This document shows positions 15,045 through 23,801 of a stretch of 40,628 nt of DNA, piece by piece (position 1 is the stretch's first letter; every line of letters starts with the position of its first letter). Source of the DNA: Acidimicrobiia bacterium (GTDB taxonomy: Bacteria > Actinomycetota > Acidimicrobiia > Spongiisociales > UBA11373); contig JBBDWO010000031.1 in the NCBI GenBank assembly GCA_040902765.1, positions 26,698-67,325 on the forward strand. The letters are read 5' to 3'. The notes under the pieces are model-generated. The model was not told the origin of the DNA, searched no databases, and worked only from the letters and a program-made list of their open reading frames with translations. Made by a program: the position numbers and the translations under genes.

Positions 15045-16092
15045 ATGATGGAGACGGATACCCCCCGGAACGCGCAAGATGACGATCGACTCTCCGACCA
15101 GTCGCTGGTCGCCACGGGGATAGCCAAGACCTACACGCGGGGAATGTGGCCACGTCGACGGTCGCTCGAGGTTCTCCGTGGAGCAGATGTGGTGCTCCGA
15201 CCCGGTGAGATCGTGGGCCTGGTCGGCGAGAACGGGTCGGGCAAGTCGACTCTGATGAAGATCCTCGTCGGGAGCATCGACCGCGATGGTGGCACCATCG
15301 TCAGGTCGGGCTCAGTCGGCTACTGCCCACAGGACCCCATCCTCTACGAGCGGCTGACCTGCGACGAGCACTTTGGGCTCTTCGGCATGGCCTACGGGAA
15401 GGGTGCTCCTGGTCGGGCTGCCCCTGTTCTTCATCACCCTCTCCATAGCGGTTACTCCAGACGACCCCGCACCGGTCGAGCTGGTCGTAAACGGGCAGAG
15501 CAGCATCTCTATCCTCTCTACGACCGATGTCCACGGGGCGATCATGGTTGCTATCACCGTCGCGTTTCTCGCCGGGCTCGCCGGGCTTTTCGTCGTGCTC
15601 GGCTCCGTCGAAGGAGACCGCCGCCTCGTCCTCGCCGGGTTCAAGCCACGCGAGGTGCTCGTATCCCGGCTTGGCGTCATCACTCTCGCCGCGGTACTGG
15701 TCAGTGCCGTCTCTCTCGCCGTCACCGCGGCCAGCTTTCAACCGCGAGTTTGGGTCACCTTCGCCGGCGCCACCCTGGCGGTGGCGGTCACCTACGCCTT
15801 GATCGGAGTGGTCGTGGGCCCGCTCGTTGGACGACTCGGTGGCCTCTACCTGATGTTCCTACTCCCTTTCCTCGACGTGGGGTTGGCCCAGAACATCATG
15901 TTCGACGCCGCCCCACCATCGTGGGCGGCGTGGATGCCCGCCCACGGCGCAGTCCGGCTGCTCATCGACGGCGCCTTCACCCCCACGTTCGACGAGGCCG
16001 GCGGCCTCGTCCTCGCCCTGGGCTGGCTCCTCGGTCTCGCTGCCGCCGCAGCCGCCATCTTCCAGCGCACTTCGGCGCCGCGGAACGCATGA
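15045..16092 (+). pseudogene. ABC transporter: ATPase N-terminus fused by deletion to permease C-terminus
   Basis: From 15045 to about 15400 the frame encodes an ABC-2-type ATPase start: VVLRPGEIVGLVGENGSGKST (Walker A) through CPQDPILYERLTCDEHFGLF. It then breaks off before the signature and Walker B. From about 15402 a different frame encodes the C-terminal two-thirds of an ABC-2-type permease with several membrane spans, ending APRNA at 16092. A deletion removed the end of the ATPase and the start of the permease and left them out of frame. The original frame stays open by chance to 16115 with an Arg-rich product, which is not real. Neither half can work alone, although GTG 15402 follows GGGAAGG and might start a truncated permease. 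Confidence 0.82.
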
Positions 16093-16104
16093 TCGGCTAC
16101 GACG

Positions 16105-16704
16105 ATGTCTGCTGATCCCGCCCTCGCTCTCACGGTCGCCTACCTACGACTCAACGGCTACTTCCTCCTCACTGAACAAGAACTCCATATCCGAGAGCCG
16201 GTCGGATTCCGCGCCCTCACCGACATCGACATCATCGCTCTCCGCCCACCCACAGCACCCGGACCGGCGCACCATCGTCTCGGTCAAGAGGTCGAAGAGT
16301 GCCTAATCGTCACCGAAGTCGATCCCACTCTCGATGTCGACACCAGCCGATTTGACGTCATTGTCGGAGAAGTGAAGACCGCCGCAGCCGAGTTCAACCC
16401 TGCCATGCTCACACCCGGCGCCCTACATGCCGCCCTCCGCCGCACCGGCGACCTCCACGGCACGCCCCTTGACCAGGTCATCGACCAGCTGATCTCCGGC
16501 GGCTCAGCCACCACGCCAACTTCTCGCGTTCGGCTCGTGGTGTTCGCCGGACACGGACGTGTGGGACGTGCAACCACGATTCATCTCGGAGACGCTGCCC
16601 GATTCATCCGCAACCACCTCCGGACCTACCAGGACCTCTACCGCGTGACTCGGTTCTCCGACCCGGTGATTGCTCTCCTCGCACTCCTCGAGAAGGCCCC
16701 GTAG
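16105..16704 (+). CDS. hypothetical protein with PD-(D/E)XK-like nuclease motifs
   Basis: ATG 16105 gives 199 residues. An N-terminal helix (LTVAYLRLNGYFLL) is followed by RALTDIDIIAL and FDVIVGEVKTAAAEFN. The Asp in TDIDI and the E-x-K in GEVK have the order and spacing of a PD-(D/E)XK nuclease core, with a preceding helix as in Mrr-like and Holliday-resolvase-like folds. I do not recognise a named family. Its first codons also survive in the scar at 1693, so it is an old member of the island. Ribosome site is weak. Confidence 0.65.
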   Translation: MSADPALALTVAYLRLNGYFLLTEQELHIREPVGFRALTDIDIIALRPPTAPGPAHHRLGQEVEECLIVTEVDPTLDVDTSRFDVIVGEVKTAAAEFNPAMLTPGALHAALRRTGDLHGTPLDQVIDQLISGGSATTPTSRVRLVVFAGHGRVGRATTIHLGDAARFIRNHLRTYQDLYRVTRFSDPVIALLALLEKAP

Positions 16705-16755
16705 GAAGCCGCCTCTCAGTGGTTGCGGTTTGACGATGTCGATGGTGGCCGGGTG

Positions 16756-17043
16756 TCAGCCCACCTCGACGCCAGTGCCCGGTTCTGTCGTCCCAGGTAG
16801 CTTCGCTTTACGCTCCATGACTACAAGACGCTCGTAATAGTCGGGGAACTCTCGAAGGTGAGCCAGGGCAATCTTCGCTGTTATCACGGGGTCGTCACCA
16901 CTCACATCGAGGTCGGGGAACCTGGTTCCGTGCTCCAACTCGACATTCATCCCGTCCCGAACATCCTCCAAGCCAAACCGCTCATCAGATATGTCAACAC
17001 CGGCAGTCGTCAACGCTGCAGCGGCATCCTCAGCCGTGAACAT
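16756..17043 (-). CDS. DUF5661-family protein
   Basis: I chose ATG 17043, which has AGGAGG just upstream; the open frame extends to 17157 without a start signal. The 95-residue protein (FTAEDAAAALTTAGVDISDE ... DDPVITAKIALAHLREFPDYYERL) matches DUF5661, a small family of unknown role. It is acidic, soluble and probably helical. It is transcribed towards the nuclease-like gene. Confidence 0.75.
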   Translation of the reverse strand: MFTAEDAAAALTTAGVDISDERFGLEDVRDGMNVELEHGTRFPDLDVSGDDPVITAKIALAHLREFPDYYERLVVMERKAKLPGTTEPGTGVEVG

Positions 17044-17212
17044 CGCTCCTCCTATCTGGAGACGTCGCACGATTCGAACGAGGTCTTCCACCGCGGCCAT
17101 TCTCCTCGCAGTTGCCCAGATTCGATCAGAGGCGAAGGTCACTGGTGTCAGGCCCATTTAGCGTTTCGGCACGAGCGCCTTAGCGGGGAGATTGACGGGG
17201 TGCCCGCACAAG

Positions 17213-17243
17213 CGAAGACCCCTTGCAGTGCAAGGGGTCTTCG
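17213..17243. terminator. perfect 14-bp hairpin left of tRNA-fMet remnant 3
   Basis: CGAAGACCCCTTGC (17213-17226) pairs perfectly with 17230-17243 around a 3-nt loop. It has the same design and position as the hairpin at 6743-6773 but a different stem sequence. Confidence 0.7.
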
Positions 17244-17244
17244 G

Positions 17245-17295
17245 TGGTAGCGGGGGCGGGATTTGAACCCGCGACCTTCGGGGTATCAGCCCGAC
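17245..17295 (-). repeat. attachment-site copy 3: degenerate 3' half of tRNA-fMet
   Basis: The CCA, acceptor and T-arm part is identical to the other copies, but the anticodon region has two changes (TATCAG in place of TATGAG). No 5' tRNA half follows. It marks an older integration boundary. Confidence 0.8.
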
Positions 17296-17363
17296 CCGAA
17301 GGAGGAGACCCTCTAGTCGGATGCTGTGGACCGTGCCCATCCGAGCGCTCCCCACCCACCGGG

Positions 17364-18383
17364 CTACCGGCCAGCCTCGAGATGTCCGCCAAAGCCGAAG
17401 CGCATCGCTGAGAGCACCTTGTCGGCGAAATCGGCCTCGCCCTGAGACGAGAAGCGGGCGTAGAGCGCCGCGGTCAGCACCGGAGACGGCGCCGAGACGT
17501 CGATGGCGGCGATACTCGTCCACCGTCCCTCCCCCGAATCGGAGACCCGGCCCTCGAAGTCGGCCAAATCGGGGCTCTGACCGAGGGCTTGAGCGGTGAG
17601 ATCGAGCAGCCACGAGGTGATCACGCTGCCGCGCCGCCACACCTCGGTGACCGCTGGCAGGTCGAGCCGGTACTGGTAGAGCTCAGGGTCGCGAAGCGGC
17701 GACGTCTCGGCATCGACCTCGCGTTGCTCGAAGCCCGCCCCCGCATGATGGAGGATGTTGAGGCCCTCGGCGTAGGCAGCCATGAGACCGTACTCGATGC
17801 CGTTGTGGACCATCTTGACGAAGTGACCAGAGCCGGACGGCCCACAATGAAGGTACCCCTGCTCGGCTCGCGTCGGCGCGCCGGACCGGCCCTGTGTACG
17901 CGGAGCCGCCTCCACCCCGGGTGCCAACGCCAGGAACAGCGGGTCGAGGCGGTCGACGGCCGCACCCGGACCCCCGATCATCAGGCAGTAGCCGCGCTCG
18001 AGACCCCAGACTCCGCCGCTCGTGCCGCAGTCGAGGTAGTCGATTCGCCGGTTGGCCAGTTCCTTGGAGCGGCGAATGTCGTCGCGGTAATTGGAGTTGC
18101 CTCCATCGACGACCGTGTCGCCGGATGCCAACAGTGGGACCAGCTCCTCGAGGGTTGCATCGACGGACGCGGCGGGCACCATCAGCCAGACGGTCCGCGG
18201 CGCTGGGAGTTGCGCGACGAGATCCTCAAGCGAGCTGGCACCCGCGCTAATGGTTCCGTCGGCGACGAAGCCCTTGACCGTCTTGGCGGTGCGTGCGTAG
18301 CCGACCACCGTGTGTCCGCCACGCAGCCACCGCCTCGACATGTTGGCGCCCATCCTCCCGAGCCCGATCAGACCGAGCCGCAT
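17364..18383 (-). CDS. gnd: 6-phosphogluconate dehydrogenase, decarboxylating (NAD-type)
   Basis: I chose ATG 18383 (MRLGLIGLGRMGANM), which starts at the Rossmann fold; upstream codons are Arg-rich non-protein. The 339-residue protein has GLGRMG, then VDGGNSNYRDD, DCGTSGGVWG (substrate site) and GSGHFVKMVHNGIEYG with the catalytic Lys and following His-Asn. The length fits the short Gnd class (about 300-340 residues), which oxidises 6-phosphogluconate to ribulose 5-phosphate and CO2. It begins just inside att copy 3 with no obvious partner genes, so it may be a metabolic cargo gene. Confidence 0.92.
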   Translation of the reverse strand: MRLGLIGLGRMGANMSRRWLRGGHTVVGYARTAKTVKGFVADGTISAGASSLEDLVAQLPAPRTVWLMVPAASVDATLEELVPLLASGDTVVDGGNSNYRDDIRRSKELANRRIDYLDCGTSGGVWGLERGYCLMIGGPGAAVDRLDPLFLALAPGVEAAPRTQGRSGAPTRAEQGYLHCGPSGSGHFVKMVHNGIEYGLMAAYAEGLNILHHAGAGFEQREVDAETSPLRDPELYQYRLDLPAVTEVWRRGSVITSWLLDLTAQALGQSPDLADFEGRVSDSGEGRWTSIAAIDVSAPSPVLTAALYARFSSQGEADFADKVLSAMRFGFGGHLEAGR

Positions 18384-18763
18384 GACGCCTCGCCTTCTGC
18401 GACGCAGATACCGACCGAGGCGTCGCGAGCGACGTCGGGGGCTCGCTCGGTGCTGGCGATCCGACCGACGCAAGGTTTGTGTATCACGGGCGCCATTGGG
18501 GCAGTCCAGGTGCTGGGCAGCATGGGTTGTACCTCCTCTGCTCGATCGTGTGGCTCACGGTCACGGCACGTGTCCGCAGCCGGAACATCTTCTACGACTC
18601 GCTGGACATTTTCAATTCGGGCGTACTGGTGGTATCGCTGCGGTCCGACCCAGCTATCAAGACTCACTCGGGCGTCGCATGAAGGAGGCTCGACGTCGCG
18701 GTCGCGACGTCGAGTAGCCAGGTCGTTGGTGCCTTAGGATGACCGTGCCGCGGAAGGAATGTC
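18384..18763. other. no gene recognised between divergent genes
   Basis: This gap separates gnd and the epimerase gene. Short open frames here (for example 18479-18682) lack convincing starts or recognisable products. It contains the palindrome at 18689-18714 and the ribosome site of the epimerase gene (GGAAGGAA). Confidence 0.5.
18689..18714. promoter_or_regulatory. perfect 12-bp inverted repeat upstream of the epimerase gene
   Basis: CTCGACGTCGCG (18689-18700), GT, then CGCGACGTCGAG (18703-18714). The 2-nt centre is too short for a normal RNA loop, so it may be an operator; a terminator with an opened tip is the alternative. It ends 49 bp before the epimerase start. Confidence 0.55.
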
Positions 18764-19888
18764 ATGACTGCAGATAGCGGCATCATCATCGTCACTGGCT
18801 CGAACGGTCGAATCGGGGATGCATTGATGCGGCGCTTCACCGACCGCTTCGATGAGGTGGTCGGCTTCGATCGCAGGGCGGACAACCCGCCCCCGCCGGG
18901 CTGTGTGGGCGTCCCCGTCGACATCACCTCAGACCAGAGCGTGCGGGAGGGGCTCGCCGCGATCCAACAGCACCACGGGAGCCACGTTGCGTCGTTGATC
19001 CATCTCGCCGCCCACTACGACTTCTTGGGGGAACCGAGCCTGCAGTACGAGGAGATTACCGTGCGTGGCACAGGCCGGCTGCTGCGCGGGATGCGCGAGC
19101 TCGACTTCCATGTCGAGCAGTTCATCTTCTCCAGCACGATGCTCATACACCGACCCACCACGCCCGGCCAGCTCATCAACGAGGATTCGCCGATCGACCC
19201 GGGCTGGGCATATCCGGAGTCGAAAGTGAAGACGGAGCAGGTGATCCACGACGGGCGCGGCGACATCCCGGCTGTGCTGCTGCGCATCTCTGGTGTCTAT
19301 GACGACGGGTGTCACTCGATCCCGCTGGCCCAGCAGATTCAGCGCATCTATGAGCGCCGGTTCAGCAGCCACGTGTATGCGGGTACCACCGCCCACGGCG
19401 CGTCCTACCTACATATGGACGATCTGGTGGACGCCGTCGTTACGATCGTGGAACGGCGCGCGGCGTTGCCGCCGGAACTGGCGCTACTGCTCGGCGAGAC
19501 GGAGACACTCAGCTACGACGAGCTCCAGCACACGCTCGCTGGCCTGCTTCACGACGAGGATCTGGAGACGATCCCGATCCCGATACAGCTGAAACCGCTG
19601 ATCAAGATCGGCGCATGGCTGATGGCCCATATCCCCGGCCGAGAGCGGTGGATCCGACCGTGGATGATCGACCGCGCCGGCGACCATTACGCCCTCGACA
19701 CCACCCGGGCACGCACGATGCTGGGATGGGAGCCGATTCGCTCGCTGCGCCCCACCCTCTCGGTGATGGTCGCCGCGCTCAAGGCGGACCCGCTGGGCTG
19801 GTACCGCGAGAATGACTTGGAGCCTTCCCGTTCCCTTCGCAAGTCCGCCAAGGATCACGGACGCCAGGCGCCGACCAGTGGAAGCTGA
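18764..19888 (+). CDS. NAD-dependent epimerase/dehydratase (extended SDR)
   Basis: The 374-residue protein has the N-terminal nucleotide-binding motif VTGSNGRIG (TGxxGxxG, about 10-18), HLAAHYDF, the FSSTMLIH strand with catalytic Ser/Thr, and YPESK with the catalytic Tyr and Lys. The C-terminal half resembles NDP-sugar epimerases and ends in a longer basic tail. Substrate unknown. The SPW-VKOR gene follows at once in the same direction; I have the impression that this pairing occurs in other bacteria. Confidence 0.88.
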   Translation: MTADSGIIIVTGSNGRIGDALMRRFTDRFDEVVGFDRRADNPPPPGCVGVPVDITSDQSVREGLAAIQQHHGSHVASLIHLAAHYDFLGEPSLQYEEITVRGTGRLLRGMRELDFHVEQFIFSSTMLIHRPTTPGQLINEDSPIDPGWAYPESKVKTEQVIHDGRGDIPAVLLRISGVYDDGCHSIPLAQQIQRIYERRFSSHVYAGTTAHGASYLHMDDLVDAVVTIVERRAALPPELALLLGETETLSYDELQHTLAGLLHDEDLETIPIPIQLKPLIKIGAWLMAHIPGRERWIRPWMIDRAGDHYALDTTRARTMLGWEPIRSLRPTLSVMVAALKADPLGWYRENDLEPSRSLRKSAKDHGRQAPTSGS

Positions 19889-19955
19889 CCCGGGCCATGG
19901 CCAGCACCCGGCCCAAGGCGAAGCCGTCGCCGAGTCCGAGGAGAGGTCCGGCGCG

Positions 19956-21251
19956 ATGACGCCGCACGGGCAGGCTACGCCCTCGGCCCACTTCTTCGCC
20001 GCCATCATCTTGGGTGTCTGGCTGATCACAAGCCCCTTCGCTCTGGACTACGGCAGCAGTGCACTCACATGGAGTGATGTGATTAGCGGGGCCCTTGTGA
20101 TCGGGTTCTCCACGGTGACACTCGTGCGCGGGTCGGTGTGGGCGCCATGGGCGAACTCGCTGGTCGGGGTATGGCTCCTTTTTGCCCCGCTCGTCTTCAA
20201 GGCGCCGACGGCGGCCGCCTACGCCAATGACACTCTTGCGGGGGCGCTCGTGATCGCCTTCGTCCTGCTCATGCCGGGGATGCCGGGCATGAGGATGCTT
20301 CCGGGCCCAGACGTGCCGCCCGGCTGGTCCTACAACCCCTCGACCTGGTCACAACGGGCACCCATCATCGCGCTCGCCGTGCTCGGCTTTTTCCTTTCCC
20401 GGCAGATGGCCGCCTACCAGCTCGGCTATACGAGCTCCGTTTGGGAGCCGTTCTTCGATCCCGGGACCAGAGCGGTCCTCGACTCGGATATCTCGCGTTC
20501 CTTCCCCATTTCTGACGCGGGACTCGGCGCGGTCCTCTACATGGTCGAGGCGCTGATGGGGTTCATGGGCGACAAGGCGCGCTGGCGGACCATGCCCTGG
20601 ATGGTGGCCTTCTTCGGCATCCTCGTGGTGCCCCTCGGCATCGCCAGCATCACCCTCATCATCCTCCAGCCGGTGGCGGTCGGCGCCTGGTGCACGCCCT
20701 GCCTGATCGCCGCCCTGGCGATGCTGATCATGATCGCCTTCACCCTCGACGAGGTAGTCGCCATGGGCCAGTTTCTGGCCCAAACCCGGCGCGACGGCGA
20801 GTCGGTCTGGCGCATCTTCTGGATGGGCGGCCCACTCACCGAGACCGGCTCCGACCCCGGCGAGGTCCGCCCTGACGTGGTGAGCGCCGAGGCGATGAAG
20901 TGGGGGATAACGCTGCCCTGGAACCTGCTCGCCAGCGCGGCGGTGGGGTTGTGGCTGATGGCCTCGCCCGCGGTGTTTGGGACGATGGACAGGGCAGCAG
21001 ACAGCGACAACATCGTCGGGGCACTAGTGGTGACCGTGGCGATGATCGCCCTGGCCGAGGTGGGCCGCGCTGCCCGCTTCCTCAACGTCGCCTTCGGCGC
21101 CTGGATCGTCGCCGCCCCCTGGCTGCTCGGAGGCGGTACGACAGCCTCCCGGTGGAACGACGTCGCCGCCGGCGCTCTGCTGATCCTGCTCAGCCTCCGG
21201 CGCGGACCTGTCGGAGAGCGCTATGGGAGTTGGCAACGTTTCATCCGTTGA
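19956..21251 (+). CDS. SPW-repeat membrane protein with VKOR-like domain
   Basis: I chose ATG 19956 (GAGGAGAG upstream); GTG 19878 is an earlier in-frame option. The 431-residue protein has SPW-type spans near both ends (GVWLITSPFALDY; GLWLMASPAVFG; AWIVAAPWLLGG) and in the middle a VKOR-like part with four or so spans and GAWCTPCLIAALAML, which carries the CxxC active site of vitamin K epoxide reductases. VKOR proteins reoxidise thiol-disulfide partners with quinone. A fused DsbA-like domain is absent. Confidence 0.82.
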   Translation: MTPHGQATPSAHFFAAIILGVWLITSPFALDYGSSALTWSDVISGALVIGFSTVTLVRGSVWAPWANSLVGVWLLFAPLVFKAPTAAAYANDTLAGALVIAFVLLMPGMPGMRMLPGPDVPPGWSYNPSTWSQRAPIIALAVLGFFLSRQMAAYQLGYTSSVWEPFFDPGTRAVLDSDISRSFPISDAGLGAVLYMVEALMGFMGDKARWRTMPWMVAFFGILVVPLGIASITLIILQPVAVGAWCTPCLIAALAMLIMIAFTLDEVVAMGQFLAQTRRDGESVWRIFWMGGPLTETGSDPGEVRPDVVSAEAMKWGITLPWNLLASAAVGLWLMASPAVFGTMDRAADSDNIVGALVVTVAMIALAEVGRAARFLNVAFGAWIVAAPWLLGGGTTASRWNDVAAGALLILLSLRRGPVGERYGSWQRFIR

Positions 21252-21648
21252 CACGAAACCACACCATCGCGGCAACCTGGCAGTGGCCGGGGTTCGACGA
21301 TCGAGTCCAAGGCAAGGTCGAGCGGTTCAGCTCTGGGGTTCGAGTCCGGTGTTCAATGAGGCGCCTGACGTGCCGCTCGACCGGTTCGTACTCGTCTTCG
21401 TCACCAGGGTCAGGACGCTGACGGCGGTGGTGTGGGTCGGGTTGGGCCTGGCGGACGACGGCGGGTTGGTCGATCCACGATCTCTACGCAGCCTTCTACG
21501 TCAACGCCAACACCGGTCACTGTTTCCCTGCAAACCCCCCCGTGTCGCCAACCCGCCACCAGAGCGCAGGCACCCACCACGGATCAGCAGACTCCGAGGA
21601 GAGGGCAAGCCGACAAGTCAGGACCGCGACAGCCGCGTTGCTCGACTG
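21252..21648. other. no gene recognised
   Basis: This gap lies between the ends of convergent transcription units (VKOR protein from the left, DUF4177 gene from the right). Open frames crossing it have Arg/Pro-rich products and run antisense into the neighbouring genes. No tRNA or repeat is convincing. Confidence 0.5.
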
Positions 21649-21873
21649 CTAGTCGCGCTCTCTCTTAAGGAACACGAGATACTGGTGTCCCTTGAGTTTC
21701 GTCTTCTGAATCCCGCCGTAGACCGGGATGGTCTCGTACGAGATCATCTCCCAACCTGTCTGGCCGAGTGCCGAGAGTCGCTCCTCGAAGCGCTTGGTCT
21801 CTTCTGCGGAGCGTTGAGCGCCCCACCGGTCTGTAAGCGCCATTTCCTCGACCCGGTATTCCCAAGTCTTCAT
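21649..21873 (-). CDS. DUF4177-like small protein
   Basis: ATG 21873 follows AAGGAGG. The 74-residue product starts MKTWEYRVEEM and has LSALGQTGWEMISYETIPVY and HQYLVFLKRE, the strand-helix-strand pattern of DUF4177, whose role is unknown. It is the last gene of a three-gene unit with the zinc-ribbon and TPR/L7-L12-like proteins. Confidence 0.8.
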   Translation of the reverse strand: MKTWEYRVEEMALTDRWGAQRSAEETKRFEERLSALGQTGWEMISYETIPVYGGIQKTKLKGHQYLVFLKRERD

Positions 21874-21882
21874 GCGGCCTCC

Positions 21883-22191
21883 TTAGTGTCGATACCGTCC
21901 ACGCTTGACCTCCGTCGTCACATCTACCGACATCACCTCCCCTGTCGGACCCACGGTTACCCGGAAGTACTTCTTCGGGAAGATCTTGATCTCAACGATG
22001 GCTTCGTCAGCCGAGACCCGATTCACGACGCCGTTTCGATCTCCAAGCAGTGTTGCCGCGTGCTCGTCGAGTATCTGGCGCCGTTCATCCATCGACAGCT
22101 TCTGAGCCACGAGCGCGGCCCCACAGCGAGGGCAGGCCTCAGCCCTGGTCGAGACCTCTGCGCCGCACTCCTCACATGCAACTAGCGCCAT
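21883..22191 (-). CDS. zinc-ribbon protein
   Basis: I chose ATG 22191 with GAGAGGAG upstream. The 102-residue protein starts with a zinc ribbon (CEECGAEVSTRAEACPRCGA, two CxxC pairs) and continues with a short helix (SMDERRQILDEHAATLL) and a strand-rich part (EAIVEIKIFPKKYFRVTVGP). Its start overlaps the end of the TPR gene by 10 nt, which suggests coupled translation. The C-terminal part is not recognised. Confidence 0.78.
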   Translation of the reverse strand: MALVACEECGAEVSTRAEACPRCGAALVAQKLSMDERRQILDEHAATLLGDRNGVVNRVSADEAIVEIKIFPKKYFRVTVGPTGEVMSVDVTTEVKRGRYRH

Positions 22192-23801
22192 CGTTGCTCC
22201 TCTCTCAGTACCGTCCATAGTCGTATTTGGACGCGAGCACCATGTCCCTCGAGTCGCCGTCGGGCCTGCTCCAGATGGGCCTCATATGGTGCCGACATGA
22301 CCACGACAGGCGCTCCTGCGACGATTCTTCTCGCGCGACTGAAATCGCCGCCAAGCAGCTCCTGGACGTACCGCGCGACCTCGAAGGCTCGGTCACCGGC
22401 TCCTTCCAAGACGAGCGCGTAGTCCTGGTAAGGCTCGGCAGCCACCGCAGAACCTGCGAGTGGGTCCGAGAGCACGGCGCGGGCGGTCTCGCGAAGCCGA
22501 TCCGCCGCCTGCCATTCTGGAGTGCTGGCACCTGACAGAGCATGCTCAGACCTAGGCCTGCCCTTGACCGACGCGAGTGTGAGACCACCGAGGACGACCG
22601 CGAGAAGAACGACCATCACGCCAGCGGAGCTCCCACCTGAGAAGGCCCGCCCAAGCAGACCGAGGCCGACCAGGGCTACTGCCCAGACCATCCACGGATC
22701 GATGTCGACCATTGAAAAGAGCGTCGACCGAGCGCTAGAGCGATCAGCGTCAACGGATCGGGCTATCGCCGCTTCCTGCGTCGCAGCCTGAGAATCCATG
22801 GCATTCGGCAGTCTTCCAAGTGCGTTCTGGAGCTCATCGGCAACGAGTTGGTTGCGCCCCATGACGGACAGAAGGTCGGCGTCTCCCTCGTCATGGGCGT
22901 CTGGTTGCGTGTGATGGGGCACGCCACCCGCCAAACGGAATGCCTCATCCCGGAGTCCTCGCATCTGATGCCTCACAGTTCGGGCTTCCTGGATAACGAT
23001 GTCTACGGCCTCCGAGGGGTATTGGATCCGCGTCTCGTGCGCAAGCAGCCTGAGTACCAGGACCGGATCGAGGCGGAGGGCACCGACCATCGCACGTTGA
23101 GCTACTTCTGGTATGCCGCCAACGTCGGCTCGGATGGCGAGTTCGTACGTGGTCTCGACTCGCGACGGGTCGAGATCGTGAGCGCCCTTCGCCGCAATGA
23201 ACGCGCCGTGGGTGTCCCCCATATCACCCAGGGTCCGAGCAATTCCGGCTAGCGAAGAAGCGCCCCATCGTCGAGACTCGACCTCGTCGCCCACGACCCT
23301 GAAACTAAGCAGGGCTGCAGCGTCCGCCTCCCCAAGCTCGAGGAGTTCGACCAGGTCATCTCGCCGCTCGTCGGTTAGGCCCGGAAGTAGGCGATCAGGG
23401 TACTGAGTGGGTTCGATCGATTCGGGGTGGGGGGTTAGCGCGACGAGCGCTGCGCTCCGGTACGAAGTCAGCGCGCTGTCGAGTTCCATACGAAGGAAGT
23501 AGATATGCCCCTGAAGGCACCAACTCTGATAGTCGAGGGGATTTTCATCGAGTACCTCGGTGAACAGGCTCAAGGCATCGTCGAACATGCCCTTGGCGTA
23601 TGCCGCACCCGCAAGTTCCCGTCTGGCCCCTCCCTGAGTTGGGTCGTCGGCGATTCGGAACTCGTTGCTGTGCCCTTCTCTGAGAAGAGACCGCGACGCT
23701 TGGAGTAAATCGGCCGGCGAGTCCCGGAACGGTCGCCCATCGAGAACGGCGCAGTCGGAGGCCTCAATCAGCGCCGGATCGATCCGCAAATTCGTCGGCA
23801 C
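22182..23801 (-). CDS. TPR protein with membrane spans and L7/L12-like C-terminal domain
   Basis: GTG 23801 gives 539 residues. The N-terminal half has TPR-like helix pairs (AAYAKGMFDDALSLFTEVLD ENPLDYQSW region, then DTHGAFIAAKGAHDLDP). A membrane region follows (IDPWMVWAVALVGLGLLGRA and VMVVLLAVVLGGLTLA, about 365-410). The last 70 or so residues (YALVLEGAGDRAFEVARYVQ ... ARRIVAGAPVVV ... QARRRLEGHGARVQIR) follow the pattern of the ribosomal L7/L12 C-terminal domain, including the GxxGLxxAKxLVExAP-like helix. That domain occurs outside ribosomes as a protein-binding module. Function unknown. Confidence 0.75.
   Translation of the reverse strand: MPTNLRIDPALIEASDCAVLDGRPFRDSPADLLQASRSLLREGHSNEFRIADDPTQGGARRELAGAAYAKGMFDDALSLFTEVLDENPLDYQSWCLQGHIYFLRMELDSALTSYRSAALVALTPHPESIEPTQYPDRLLPGLTDERRDDLVELLELGEADAAALLSFRVVGDEVESRRWGASSLAGIARTLGDMGDTHGAFIAAKGAHDLDPSRVETTYELAIRADVGGIPEVAQRAMVGALRLDPVLVLRLLAHETRIQYPSEAVDIVIQEARTVRHQMRGLRDEAFRLAGGVPHHTQPDAHDEGDADLLSVMGRNQLVADELQNALGRLPNAMDSQAATQEAAIARSVDADRSSARSTLFSMVDIDPWMVWAVALVGLGLLGRAFSGGSSAGVMVVLLAVVLGGLTLASVKGRPRSEHALSGASTPEWQAADRLRETARAVLSDPLAGSAVAAEPYQDYALVLEGAGDRAFEVARYVQELLGGDFSRARRIVAGAPVVVMSAPYEAHLEQARRRLEGHGARVQIRLWTVLREEQRWR

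Noticed and set aside
15045-16115. A single 356-residue protein starting as an ABC ATPase
   Set aside because: After about residue 119 the frame becomes Arg/Pro-rich nonsense while another frame encodes a clean permease. It is a deletion fusion.
17245-17295. tRNA-Ile, from the GAT-like triplet in att copy 3
   Set aside because: The 5' half of a tRNA is missing and the stem around the triplet does not pair; it is a mutated tRNA-fMet fragment.
18479-18682. 67-codon frame between gnd and the epimerase gene
   Set aside because: Start without a ribosome site and a product I cannot relate to any protein; a competing frame exists on the other strand.
21340-21365. GGTTCGAGTCC stretch resembling a tRNA T arm
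   Set aside because: No matching acceptor, D or anticodon arm can be drawn around it.
21223-22185. Open frame of 320 codons on the plus strand
   Set aside because: It runs antisense through the DUF4177 and zinc-ribbon genes, which have good ribosome sites and recognisable products.
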